64,000 nucleotides of DNA from positions 62,001 to 126,000 of the forward strand of contig NZ_FOCM01000008.1 in the NCBI RefSeq assembly GCF_900110115.1, written 5' to 3'. The stretch comes from Palleronia pelagia. GTDB taxonomy: Bacteria; Pseudomonadota; Alphaproteobacteria; Rhodobacterales; Rhodobacteraceae. Positions 54,557 through 62,918 of the stretch are shown here, piece by piece. Within the stretch, counting starts at the first letter, position 1. The number at the start of each line of letters is the position of its first letter. A program made the translations under genes and the position numbers. Under the pieces are notes generated by a model. The model saw nothing but the letters and a program-made list of their open reading frames with translations. It did not search any database and was not told where the DNA came from.

Positions 54557-56432
54557 TGGGTGTCGTCGGCGGACTGATCCCGTGCTCGGTCTTGTCCCAG
54601 AAGAAGGGGCGCGCGGCGACCTCGTAAAGTGCCTTGGTGATCGAGACGGTCGATAGCGCGGCGTAGACCGGCATCAGGCCGATGGACGCCCACAACCCGC
54701 GACGCCCGGTGATCGACAGGCCGACCCAGTGGCCGAGCGCCTGGATCACAGCGCCAAGGAACAGCAGGACCATCAGGGCAAGGCCCTGGCCACTTGTCAA
54801 GTGACCCGAAAGCGGGTGCGGTAACCCGAGCCAGAGCAGCCCGAATGACCACAGCACGGGCGCAGTCAGTGCGCCGCCAAGTGATCCGAGCAGCAGGGTC
54901 TGCACGCCCATGAACCGCCACGGGCCAAGGTCCTGCCAAAGCCTGCGGGGCGCGCGCATGTGCACGGCCCAGGTCATCGCGTAGCCCTTCTGCCAGCGTG
55001 ACCTCTGCCGGATCCACGCGTGCGTGCGAAATGGCGCCTCTTCCATGGTCGTCGACGTCAGAAGCCCGACCCGATATCCATAGCGGGCCAGGCGCAGGCC
55101 CAGGTCGGCATCCTCCGTCACGTTATGGGCATCCCACGCGCCGACCCGCTCAAGCACGTCACGGCGAAAAAACACCGATGTCCCGCCCAGGGGGATCGGC
55201 CAGCCCAGCCGCCGCAGGCCGGGGAGGACCAGCGCGAACCAGGTCGCGTAGTCCACGCAAAAGCAACGCGAAAGCCACGAGGCCTGCGGGTTGTAGAAGT
55301 TCAACCGGGCCTGGAGACAGCCCACGTCGGGCGGGGAGGCTGCGAAGCCCCGCACCACGCGGTGAAGCTGATCAGCCGGGGGCGCGTCTTCGGCATCGTA
55401 GATACCGATGATGTCCCCGCTGCAGAACGGAAGCGCGAAGTTCATCGCACGCGGCTTGGTCTTCACCGTGCCGTCCGGCACCACGAAAACACGCATTTGG
55501 TCTGGCAGGGTCGTTTGGGCAATGGCGTCTGCCGTGACCGAATCGCTGGCCTCGGTCACGAGGCAGATCTCGGTCAGCTCGCGCGGGTAGTCGAGCTGTG
55601 ACAGCCGCCGGACCAGCATTTCGGCGATCCGGCATTCGTGGAACAACGGGACGAGCACGGATATGCGTGGAAGGCGGGCGATCGCTGGTGCGGTGGGCGA
55701 CGTCCCTGCGGGCTTTGCAGCACCGATCAATCCGACGCCCAGCAGACCGATATTAACCAAAAGCAGCAGGATGGCGACCGATGCAATCGCGACGAAGAAC
55801 GTGACCGGCGCCACGACGGCGAGGAGTGCGAGCAGCATGAGCAGCCCAGCCAGTCCGGCCAGAACAGCCTGACGGCGAACGGGCGCTGTTCCGAAACTGC
55901 GGCAGGACATGTGCGGCGGTGGGACGGCCTCGGCAGCGCGCACGAGGGCCTGGCGCCGTGTGCCCAGCAGGCCCGCGTCGATCTCGCCGCGGCTCGCCAT
56001 CACCATGGCCACCGGGCCGAGCGTCTTTTCGATCCTTGCGCGCCAAGCGTCGAACGTCTGCGGATTGCAGGTGGCGACGGGCGTAATGGCCCCCGCGGTT
56101 GCCAAGGGCAGGCAGCCGTCGCGCGCGCACGCGGCGGCGCCAAGCCGGTCAATCAGGTCGGGCGCGGCGGGTGCCGTCGCCGGGTCCCATCGCGGCACGC
56201 CGGCCTGCCGGGCCAGTGCGTCATAGACGTCATCCTCGGTGGCGAGTCCGCGGCGGATCAGCAACTCGCCCAACCGGCACAAGCTGCGCCGTTGTTGGAC
56301 CAGCGCCGTTTCGAGTGCCTCGGCCGAAAGGACACCGGCTTCTACCAGGATCGTCCCCAGCCGCGTCTCATCACGGGGCGCGGCCCAGACCGGGCGGACC
56401 CCGCTGGGCAGTGGTATCGAGAGGTAGTTCAA
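54522..56432 (-). CDS. Family 2 membrane glycosyltransferase with N-terminal MshEN (c-di-GMP-binding type) domain
   Basis: 636 residues from a TTG start (the best in-frame choice). Residues 24-47 and 53-76 are two 24-residue motifs, each R-L-G-x-x-(L)-x-x-x-G...L-x-x-Q, separated by exactly five residues: the MshEN pattern that binds cyclic di-GMP. Two helices follow (about 187-237). The GT2 core has DAED (346-349), TEDAD (439-443) and Q476RSRW480, the processive Q-x-x-R-W signature. Further helices lie at 500-600. The product is probably an exopolysaccharide chain with direct c-di-GMP activation, as in XagB/BgsA-like systems. A CtrA box lies 49 bases upstream of the start. Confidence 0.87.
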   Translation of the reverse strand: MNYLSIPLPSGVRPVWAAPRDETRLGTILVEAGVLSAEALETALVQQRRSLCRLGELLIRRGLATEDDVYDALARQAGVPRWDPATAPAAPDLIDRLGAAACARDGCLPLATAGAITPVATCNPQTFDAWRARIEKTLGPVAMVMASRGEIDAGLLGTRRQALVRAAEAVPPPHMSCRSFGTAPVRRQAVLAGLAGLLMLLALLAVVAPVTFFVAIASVAILLLLVNIGLLGVGLIGAAKPAGTSPTAPAIARLPRISVLVPLFHECRIAEMLVRRLSQLDYPRELTEICLVTEASDSVTADAIAQTTLPDQMRVFVVPDGTVKTKPRAMNFALPFCSGDIIGIYDAEDAPPADQLHRVVRGFAASPPDVGCLQARLNFYNPQASWLSRCFCVDYATWFALVLPGLRRLGWPIPLGGTSVFFRRDVLERVGAWDAHNVTEDADLGLRLARYGYRVGLLTSTTMEEAPFRTHAWIRQRSRWQKGYAMTWAVHMRAPRRLWQDLGPWRFMGVQTLLLGSLGGALTAPVLWSFGLLWLGLPHPLSGHLTSGQGLALMVLLFLGAVIQALGHWVGLSITGRRGLWASIGLMPVYAALSTVSITKALYEVAARPFFWDKTEHGISPPTTPTIDAPHDPSRA

Positions 56433-56480
56433 CGGCGACCGACCCTCTGCATCGAGGGGGTCAGGCTAAGCCCGTGAGGG

Positions 56481-56495
56481 TTAATCGAAAGTTAA
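56481..56495. promoter_or_regulatory. CtrA box TTAA-N7-TTAA
   Basis: TTAA (56481-56484), seven bases, TTAA (56492-56495): a perfect full CtrA box between the carA stop and the start of the glycosyltransferase gene. On the minus strand the right-hand half reads TTAACC, as in many alphaproteobacterial CtrA sites. Confidence 0.7.
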
Positions 56496-56514
56496 GACCG
56501 GACCGTGGCCCGGG

Positions 56515-57675
56515 TCAGGCCGGGGCGGCGGCGCGATCCTTCATGGCCTGGGCGAAGCGTTCGAACAGGTAGAAGCTGTCCTGCGGTCCGGGGCTGGCCT
56601 CTGGATGCTGCTGCACCGAGTAAACCGGGCGGTCCTTCAGACGGATGCCGCAATTCGACCCGTCGAACAGCGAGGTATGCGTCTCGACCACACCCTCGGG
56701 CAGGGTCTGGCTGTCCACGGTAAAGCCATGGTTCATCGACGTGATCTCGACCTTGCCGGTCTCGTGGTCCTTCACCGGGTGGTTCGCGCCGTGGTGGCCG
56801 TGGTTCATCTTGACCGTGCGCCCGCCCAGGGCCAGCGCCAGCAGCTGGTGGCCGAGGCAGATGCCGAACACCGGAATGTCGGTGGTGTTCAGGACCTTCT
56901 GGATCATCGGCACGGCGTAGATGCCGGTGGCCGCCGGGTCGCCGGGACCGTTGGACAGGAACAGCCCCTCGGGGTTGTGGGCCAGGACCTCTTCCGCGGT
57001 GGCCGACGCAGGCAGGACGGTCACGTCGCAGCCGGCGCTGGCCAGGCAGCGCAGGATGTTGCGCTTGGCGCCGTAGTCGATGGCCACGACCTTGTGGCCC
57101 GGCCCCTCGCGCTTGGTATAGCCGTCCGGCCAGGCCCAGCGCATTTCGTCCCAACGGTAGGATTGCGCGCAGGTCACGTCGCGCGCCAGGTCCAGGCCCT
57201 CGAGCCCCTTGAAGCCACGGGCCTTGGCGACCAGCGCCTCGATGTCGAACTTGCCCTCGGGGTCATGGGCCAGCGCCACATGGGGGGCGCCCTGCTGCCG
57301 GATCGCCCGGGTCAGCCGCCGCGTGTCGACGCCGCCGATCCCGATGCGTCCCATCCGCCGGAGCCAGTCCTGCAGCGTGCCGGTCGCGCGCCAGTTGCTG
57401 GGCTCGGTCGGGTCCCACTTCACCACCATGCCCGCCGCGTGGGGCTGCATGGCCTCGTCATCCTCGGGCGTGGTGCCGGTGTTGCCGATATGGGGGAAGG
57501 TGAAGGTCACGATCTGCCCGGCGTAGGACGGGTCTGTCATGATCTCCTGGTATCCGGTCATGGCGGTGTTGAAGCACAGCTCGGCCGTGGTGTCGCCGGT
57601 GGCGCCGAAGCCGTGCCCGTAGAACAACGTGCCGTCGGCCAGGGCGAGGCAGGCGGTGGGCTTGGGGCGGGGCAT
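56515..57675 (-). CDS. carA: Carbamoyl phosphate synthase small subunit
   Basis: 386 residues; supplies ammonia from glutamine to CarB for arginine and pyrimidine synthesis. N-terminal domain with the conserved LCFNTAMTGYQEIMTDPSYAGQIV, C-terminal class I glutaminase with Cys in FGICLGHQLL and His-Glu in QQHPEASPGP. The ATG at 57675 has AGGAG seven bases upstream. carB is not adjacent. Divergent from yqeY across a 194-base AT-rich region. Confidence 0.98.
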   Translation of the reverse strand: MPRPKPTACLALADGTLFYGHGFGATGDTTAELCFNTAMTGYQEIMTDPSYAGQIVTFTFPHIGNTGTTPEDDEAMQPHAAGMVVKWDPTEPSNWRATGTLQDWLRRMGRIGIGGVDTRRLTRAIRQQGAPHVALAHDPEGKFDIEALVAKARGFKGLEGLDLARDVTCAQSYRWDEMRWAWPDGYTKREGPGHKVVAIDYGAKRNILRCLASAGCDVTVLPASATAEEVLAHNPEGLFLSNGPGDPAATGIYAVPMIQKVLNTTDIPVFGICLGHQLLALALGGRTVKMNHGHHGANHPVKDHETGKVEITSMNHGFTVDSQTLPEGVVETHTSLFDGSNCGIRLKDRPVYSVQQHPEASPGPQDSFYLFERFAQAMKDRAAAPA

Positions 57676-57869
57676 GGGCGGTCTCCTGGGACGGGCTGCG
57701 GCCAAATCTGCGGCAAATTATGGATTCGGCCCCGAAGGGTCAAGGCAGCGCGGGTGCAAATTAAAACGTATATATTACAATGACATGCAGCTCCACGGGT
57801 GCTGTTGCTGCGCCCGTTGGCATAAGATAGGTGTGACCGGGTCAATCAACACCACTTCAAGGGGTGCCC

Positions 57870-58331
57870 ATGGACATTCGATCCCGGCTGAACACCGCGC
57901 TCAAGACCGCCATGAAGGAACGGCAGTCCGACCGGCTGAGCACGCTGCGGCTGATCAACGCCGCCATCAAGGACCGCGATATCGCCGCGCGCGGCAGCGA
58001 CGACGCCCCCGGCGAGATGTCCGAGGCCGACCTGCTCCAGATCCTCGGGCGCATGGTGAAACAGCGCCAGGAAAGCGTCCGCGCCTACGAGGAGGGCGGC
58101 CGGCTGGAACTGGCCGATGCCGAGCGCGAGGAAATCGCGGTGATCGAGGAATTCCTGCCCCGCCAGCTGAGCGACGACGAGGTCGACCGTGCTGTCGACG
58201 AGGCCATCGCCGAGACCAATGCCAGCTCGATCCGCGACATGGGCAAGGTGATCGGCCTGCTGAAGTCGCGCTACACTGGCCAGATGGATTTCGGGAAGGT
58301 CGGCCCGCGCGTGAAGACGCGCCTGAGCTGA
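57870..58331 (+). CDS. GatB/YqeY domain protein
   Basis: 153 residues, the stand-alone tRNA-binding-like YqeY fold (DLLQILGRMVKQRQESVRAYEEGGR, EFLPRQLSDDEVDRAVDEAIAE, MGKVIGLLKSRYTGQMDFGKV). Role unclear; possibly tRNA-related. Its pairing with divergent carA is common in alphaproteobacteria. AAGGGG ribosome site upstream. Confidence 0.93.
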   Translation: MDIRSRLNTALKTAMKERQSDRLSTLRLINAAIKDRDIAARGSDDAPGEMSEADLLQILGRMVKQRQESVRAYEEGGRLELADAEREEIAVIEEFLPRQLSDDEVDRAVDEAIAETNASSIRDMGKVIGLLKSRYTGQMDFGKVGPRVKTRLS

Positions 58332-58380
58332 TCCCGCGAGCGGCGGGGGGCTCGTCGCCCTCTCAGTTTCACAAATGGCT

Positions 58381-58406
58381 AGCCGCGCCTTAGCCTAGGC
58401 GCGGCT
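58381..58406. terminator. Hairpin between convergent yqeY and DUF2244 genes
   Basis: AGCCGCGCC (58381-58389) and GGCGCGGCT (58398-58406) form a 9-base stem (10 with the T-A closing pair). A second small inverted repeat CGCGA/TCGCG follows. No clear T-run, so a Rho-independent function is only possible. Confidence 0.45.
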
Positions 58407-58480
58407 GTCCGCGAGATTTTCGCGAGTTCGTGGCGTTGCTTTGATGGCAGCCGCATGGCGGCGCGATGGGACGTACCGAT

Positions 58481-59008
58481 TCAGACCTGCTTCAGCACCC
58501 GCGACAGGTCGTCGTAGAGCGACTGGCGCTCTTCGGCCGACAGGAAGGCGCCGACTTCCACCTCGCGGCCCGCGCCAGACAGGGTCAGGTAGAACGGCAC
58601 CGGGCCGGCCCGCTCGATCAGGTTCACCTTCACCCAGAACGGGTTCGCCTCCCACAGGCGGGGCGGGCGATTGCGATCCTCGCGCCGAAGCGCCAGGTGG
58701 TCGGACCAGAGGCACAGTTCTTCGGTCGTCTCGCCGTCGCGGTAATTGCGCTGGATCGCGGCGTAGATCCCCCACAGCGCCAGCATCATGAAGGGCAGGA
58801 GCCCCCACAGGACCGGCGTGCCGAGCACCCCGAGCAGGGGCAGCAGGATCATCACGTAGGTGAATCCGATGAAAGCGACGAAGCCGCTTCGGGGCAGGGA
58901 CCGGTTGGGCCAGAGCCGGACCCGGGCCAGCGGCTGGTCACCCGCCGCATGCGAGAAGGCCCCGGACGATGCCGGGGCCTTTTCGGATTTCGTCCAAACC
59001 ACCGGCAT
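58481..59008 (-). CDS. DUF2244 membrane protein
   Basis: 175 residues with two membrane helices (about residues 45-62 and 64-82) between RLWPNRSLPRSGF and the C-terminal domain (LWSDHLALRREDRNRPPRLWEANPFWVKVNL), the DUF2244 layout. The start is two bases downstream of the ctaD stop, so it is coupled to cytochrome oxidase subunit I. A strong hairpin is embedded in codons 9-18. Function unknown; the ctaD link suggests a role with the oxidase. Confidence 0.85.
   Translation of the reverse strand: MPVVWTKSEKAPASSGAFSHAAGDQPLARVRLWPNRSLPRSGFVAFIGFTYVMILLPLLGVLGTPVLWGLLPFMMLALWGIYAAIQRNYRDGETTEELCLWSDHLALRREDRNRPPRLWEANPFWVKVNLIERAGPVPFYLTLSGAGREVEVGAFLSAEERQSLYDDLSRVLKQV
58956..58983. other. Terminator-like hairpin inside the 5' end of the DUF2244 gene
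   Basis: AAGGCCCCGG (58956-58965) pairs with CCGGGGCCTT (58972-58981), the same ten-base stem sequence as the ilvC terminator, and TTC follows on the plus strand. It lies within the first codons of the DUF2244 gene, just after ctaD. Confidence 0.6.
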
Positions 59009-59010
59009 GG

Positions 59011-60684
59011 TCAGTGCGCGGCGCCCTTATCCCACTCTTCCTGCTTGGGCAGGATCTCGAACGTGTGCTCGGGCGGGGGCGAGGGCAGGGTCCACTCCAG
59101 CGTGTCCGCATGCTCGTTCCAAGGGTTGGCACCGGCGGTCTTCGGCACCTTGATCAGCACCCAGAAGATGGCGCCGATGAAGAACAGGAACGACGCGAAG
59201 CTCAGGAACGCGCCCCAGGACGACACCGAGTGCCACAGCGCGAACGCGTCGGGGTAGTCGATGTAGCGGCGCGGCATGCCCTGGCGGCCCAGGAAGTGCT
59301 GGGGGAAGAACGTCAGGTTCGAGCCGATGAACATCGCCCAGAAGTGCGTGTGGCCGATCCACTCGGGGATGATCTTGCCGGTGAATTTCGGGAAGTAGAA
59401 ATAGATCCCGGCAAAGATGGCGAAGACGGCCCCGAGGCTCATCACGTAGTGGAAGTGCGCCACGACGTAGTAGGTGTCGTGATAGACGCGGTCCACGGCG
59501 GCCTGGCTCAGCACGATGCCGGTAACGCCACCGGCGGTGAACAACACCAGGAAACCGAAGGCCCAGAGCATCGGGGTCTTCAGCTGGACCGAGCCGCCCC
59601 ACATGGTCGCGATCCACGAGAAGATCTTGATGCCCGTGGGCACCGCGATGACCATGGTCGCCAGCATGAAGTAGCTCTGCTGGGTCAGCGACATGCCGAC
59701 GGTGTACATGTGGTGAGCCCAGACGACGAAGCCCAGCACGCCGATGGCGATCAGCGCCCAGACCATCGGCAGGTAGCCGAAGATCGGCTTGCGCGAGAAG
59801 GTGCTGATCACGTGGCTGATGATGCCGAAGCCCGGCAGGATCACGATGTAGACCTCGGGGTGTCCGAAGAACCACAGGATGTGCTGGTAAAGAACCGGGT
59901 CACCGCCGCCGGCCGGATCGAAGAACGTCGTGCCGAAGTTCCGGTCGGTCAGCAGCATGGTGATGGCGCCCGCCAGAACCGGCAGCGACAGCAGGATGAG
60001 CCACGCGGTCACGAAGATCGACCACGAGAACAGCGGCACCTTGAACAGGCTCATGCCCGGGGCCCGCATGTTCAGGAAGGTGGTGATGATGTTGATCGCA
60101 CCCAGGATCGACGAGGCGCCCGAGACGTGCACCGCGAAGATCGCGAGGTCGGTGGAATAGCCGCCTTCGGTCGTCGAAAGCGGTGGGTAAAGCACCCAGC
60201 CGATGCCCGATCCGAGCTGGCCATTCCCGCCCGGTGCGAAGACCGAGCTGACCGCGAGGGTCGAACCGGCGACGAACAGCCAGTAGCTGAGGTTGTTCAG
60301 ACGCGGGAACGCCATGTCGGGCGCGCCGATCTGCAACGGCATCAGGTAGTTGCCGAAACCGCCGAACAGGGCCGGGATAACCACGAAGAACATCATCAGG
60401 ATGCCGTGGGCCGTGATCATCACGTTCCACAAGTGGCCGTTGGGCGTACAATTCTCGACGGCGGCGGGCAGCAGGCGCGCGCCTTCCATGCACATGTACT
60501 GCACGCCGGGGCTCATCAGCTCCATGCGCATGTACACGGTGAAGGCCACCGAGATGAAACCGGTCAGGCCGGCCGTGAACAGGTACAGAATACCGATGTC
60601 TTTGTGATTGGTGGACATGAACCAGCGGGTGAAGAATCCCCGCTCGTCGTGCCCGTCGTGGCCGTGAACGGCTGCGTCAGCCAT
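59011..60684 (-). CDS. ctaD: Cytochrome c oxidase subunit I (aa3 type)
   Basis: 557 residues with twelve membrane helices. Heme a and a3/CuB ligands are visible: H in [13 protein letters not shown] and cross-linked Y in [19 protein letters not shown] in [10 protein letters not shown], and H/H in [11 protein letters not shown]. The D-channel residues N-x-N-x-x-D region are intact. The ATG at 60684 has GAGGAGG seven bases upstream. Other oxidase subunits (ctaC, ctaG, ctaE) are not in the window; a separate ctaD is known in Paracoccus and Rhodobacter. Confidence 0.97.
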   Translation of the reverse strand: MADAAVHGHDGHDERGFFTRWFMSTNHKDIGILYLFTAGLTGFISVAFTVYMRMELMSPGVQYMCMEGARLLPAAVENCTPNGHLWNVMITAHGILMMFFVVIPALFGGFGNYLMPLQIGAPDMAFPRLNNLSYWLFVAGSTLAVSSVFAPGGNGQLGSGIGWVLYPPLSTTEGGYSTDLAIFAVHVSGASSILGAINIITTFLNMRAPGMSLFKVPLFSWSIFVTAWLILLSLPVLAGAITMLLTDRNFGTTFFDPAGGGDPVLYQHILWFFGHPEVYIVILPGFGIISHVISTFSRKPIFGYLPMVWALIAIGVLGFVVWAHHMYTVGMSLTQQSYFMLATMVIAVPTGIKIFSWIATMWGGSVQLKTPMLWAFGFLVLFTAGGVTGIVLSQAAVDRVYHDTYYVVAHFHYVMSLGAVFAIFAGIYFYFPKFTGKIIPEWIGHTHFWAMFIGSNLTFFPQHFLGRQGMPRRYIDYPDAFALWHSVSSWGAFLSFASFLFFIGAIFWVLIKVPKTAGANPWNEHADTLEWTLPSPPPEHTFEILPKQEEWDKGAAH

Positions 60685-60957
60685 GTCGTGCCTCCTCAAG
60701 GTTCCCGTTAGCTTCGCGCCGGGCGGCGGCCGACACGTTTACGCGCTCGTGTTTACTGGCGCGCGCCCAAGGGGGCAATGACGCAAAAGGCCTGCATTCG
60801 GGAAAAAGTGACGCGGGCAGGGATGCTTGTCGGGCCCCGGAATCCCGGAATCCGCTGCGTTTCGTCGCGATTCCGGCCGAAACCGGGGTTATCAATTCAA
60901 ATTTTCGCATATGTGGTCGCCCTTGTGCGGGCGCGGGCCGCGCCGCAATGTCGCGGC

Positions 60958-62169
60958 ATGGAAGAACGCTTCACCGGCAACTTCACGCAGCAGGAACCGA
61001 TCTCCGAGGCGGGAATCGCGGCGGTGGGCGACATCCTGCGGTCGGGGCGCCTGCACCGCTACAACCTCGCCGGGGGCGAGCGGGGGGCCGTGGCGGCATT
61101 GGAAGAGGAATACGCCGCTTGGCAGGGCGCGCGCCATTGTCTCGCCGTGACGTCGGGCGGGCAGGGGATGCAGATCGCCCTGCGCGCGGCGGGCGTACGG
61201 CCCGGCGACCCGGTGCTGACCAACGCCTTCACGCTGGCCCCGGTGCCGGGCGCCATCGCGGCCATCGGGGCGCGGCCGGTCCTGGTCGAGGTGGACGACA
61301 CGCTGTGCATCGACCTGGACGACTTGCGGCGGAAGTGGGAAATCTGCAAGGCACCCTGCCTTTTGCTGTCCCATATGCGGGGCCATTTGTGCGATATGGA
61401 CAAGCTGGTGGCGCTTGCGTCCACGCTTGGACTGACCGTGATCGAGGATTGCGCCCACACGATGGGGGCGGAATGGAACGGGGTGAAGTCCGGCAATTTC
61501 GGCCACGCCGCGTGCTTCTCGACCCAGACCTACAAGCACATGAACTCGGGCGAGGGCGGGCTGGTGACCTCGGACGACGCGGGGTTCATGGCCCGGGCGA
61601 TCATCCTGTCAGGCAGCTACATGAACCACGCCACCCACGGCACAAGGCCCGACGATCCCGATTTCGCCGACGCCCGGCTGGACATGCCCAATTGCAGCGC
61701 GCGGATGGACATGATGCGCGCGGCCCTGCTGCGCACGCAGTTGCCGGACCTGCCGCGGAATATCGACCGCTGGGCCCGGCGATTCGAGGCCGCTGCGGCC
61801 CCGCTGGCCGCCAATCCGGCGGTTTCGCTGCCCGCGATGCGGCCCGAGATGCGGCGCGTGGGCTCGTCGATCCAGTTCCGGGTGCCGTCGCTCGACGCCG
61901 GCGGCTGTGACGCCCTGGTGCAGGGCTGTGCCGCGCGGGGCGTCGTGCTGAAATGGTTCGGCCGCGACGTGCCCGAGGGGTTTACCTCGGCCCATCCCAG
62001 CTGGCGCTATGTCGACCGGCAGGATCTGCCGCAGACCGACCGGATCCTCGCGACGCTGTTCGACATGCGCCTGCCGCTGACCTTCTCGGTCGAGGATTGC
62101 GACCTGATCGGCCGCATCATCGCGCAGGAGGTGGCGAAGCTGACCCCGGCACAGGGCGCATCCCTTTGA
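60958..62169 (+). CDS. DegT/DnrJ/EryC1-family aminotransferase
   Basis: 403 residues, PLP fold type I sugar aminotransferase family. The PLP lysine is K193 in [14 protein letters not shown], and the cofactor Asp lies in [13 protein letters not shown]. Such enzymes aminate keto-sugars for surface polysaccharides or antibiotics; no sugar genes are adjacent, so the substrate is unknown. The ATG at 60958 has a weak ribosome site. The 273 bases upstream, divergent from ctaD, hold only its promoter region. Confidence 0.85.
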   Translation: MEERFTGNFTQQEPISEAGIAAVGDILRSGRLHRYNLAGGERGAVAALEEEYAAWQGARHCLAVTSGGQGMQIALRAAGVRPGDPVLTNAFTLAPVPGAIAAIGARPVLVEVDDTLCIDLDDLRRKWEICKAPCLLLSHMRGHLCDMDKLVALASTLGLTVIEDCAHTMGAEWNGVKSGNFGHAACFSTQTYKHMNSGEGGLVTSDDAGFMARAIILSGSYMNHATHGTRPDDPDFADARLDMPNCSARMDMMRAALLRTQLPDLPRNIDRWARRFEAAAAPLAANPAVSLPAMRPEMRRVGSSIQFRVPSLDAGGCDALVQGCAARGVVLKWFGRDVPEGFTSAHPSWRYVDRQDLPQTDRILATLFDMRLPLTFSVEDCDLIGRIIAQEVAKLTPAQGASL

Positions 62170-62227
62170 TTGCAAAGCAGCGGCCCGGGCGGTAGCTCAA
62201 CCCGGCGTAGCAGCGAAAGGACGCGCG

Positions 62228-62845
62228 ATGGGATGGGGCCCCGGTTGGCCAATGGCCCGGCCCGGCATGGCCGTGGGGCTTCTGGGCGGATCGTTCGATC
62301 CGGCGCACGCGGGCCACGCGCACCTGACCCGCGCGGCGCTGGCGCGCTTCGGGCTGGATGCCGTGTGGTGGCTGGTCAGCCCGGGCAATCCGCTGAAGCC
62401 CAGCGGTCCCGCCCCGATGGCGCAACGGATGGACCGTGCGCGAAAGGTCATGGACCATCCGCATGTCGAAATCACGGACATCGAGGCGCATATGGGCGTG
62501 CGGCACACGGCGCGCACGCTCGGCGCGCTGGTGGCACGTTATCCGGGCGTTCGCTTCGTCTGGCTTATGGGCGCGGACAACATGGCGACCCTGCACAAGT
62601 GGGAGGACTGGAAGCAGATCCTGCACACCATGCCCGTGGGAGTGGTGGCGCGGCCCGGCGACCGGCTGGCGGCGCTGACCTCGCCCGCGGCGCGGGCTTT
62701 TCGCGCGGCCCGTGTGACACCGGACACCGCGCGCGGGCTTGCCCACCGGCCGATACCCGCCTGGGCCTTCGTGAACCTTCCCTTGCGGCCCGAAAGCTCG
62801 ACGGCCTTGCGCGAAAGCGGGGCCTGGCCCCAAAACGATCCGTGA
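62228..62845 (+). CDS. nadD: Nicotinate-mononucleotide adenylyltransferase
   Basis: 205 residues; adds AMP to nicotinate mononucleotide in NAD synthesis. The nucleotidyltransferase motif [14 protein letters not shown] is at the N-terminus, [11 protein letters not shown] and the C-terminal S-S-T-A-L-R are conserved. The usual downstream rsfS/rlmH genes are absent; a dacB-type gene follows after 73 bases. Confidence 0.95.
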   Translation: MGWGPGWPMARPGMAVGLLGGSFDPAHAGHAHLTRAALARFGLDAVWWLVSPGNPLKPSGPAPMAQRMDRARKVMDHPHVEITDIEAHMGVRHTARTLGALVARYPGVRFVWLMGADNMATLHKWEDWKQILHTMPVGVVARPGDRLAALTSPAARAFRAARVTPDTARGLAHRPIPAWAFVNLPLRPESSTALRESGAWPQNDP

Positions 62846-62918
62846 GCGACGCGATTTTGCCGTTGATCCGTCTCAACCTCTGACCATATCGAGGCAGGGC
62901 TGTAACAGGAGCGCCGAT

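Noticed and set aside
57755-57780. AT-rich patch between carA and yqeY as a third CtrA box
   Set aside because: One TTAA is present but the second half after seven bases reads ATAT; it is more likely promoter DNA.
60685-60957. Small open frames in the region between ctaD and the DegT-family gene
   Set aside because: None has a ribosome site or recognisable sequence; the region is best read as two divergent promoters.
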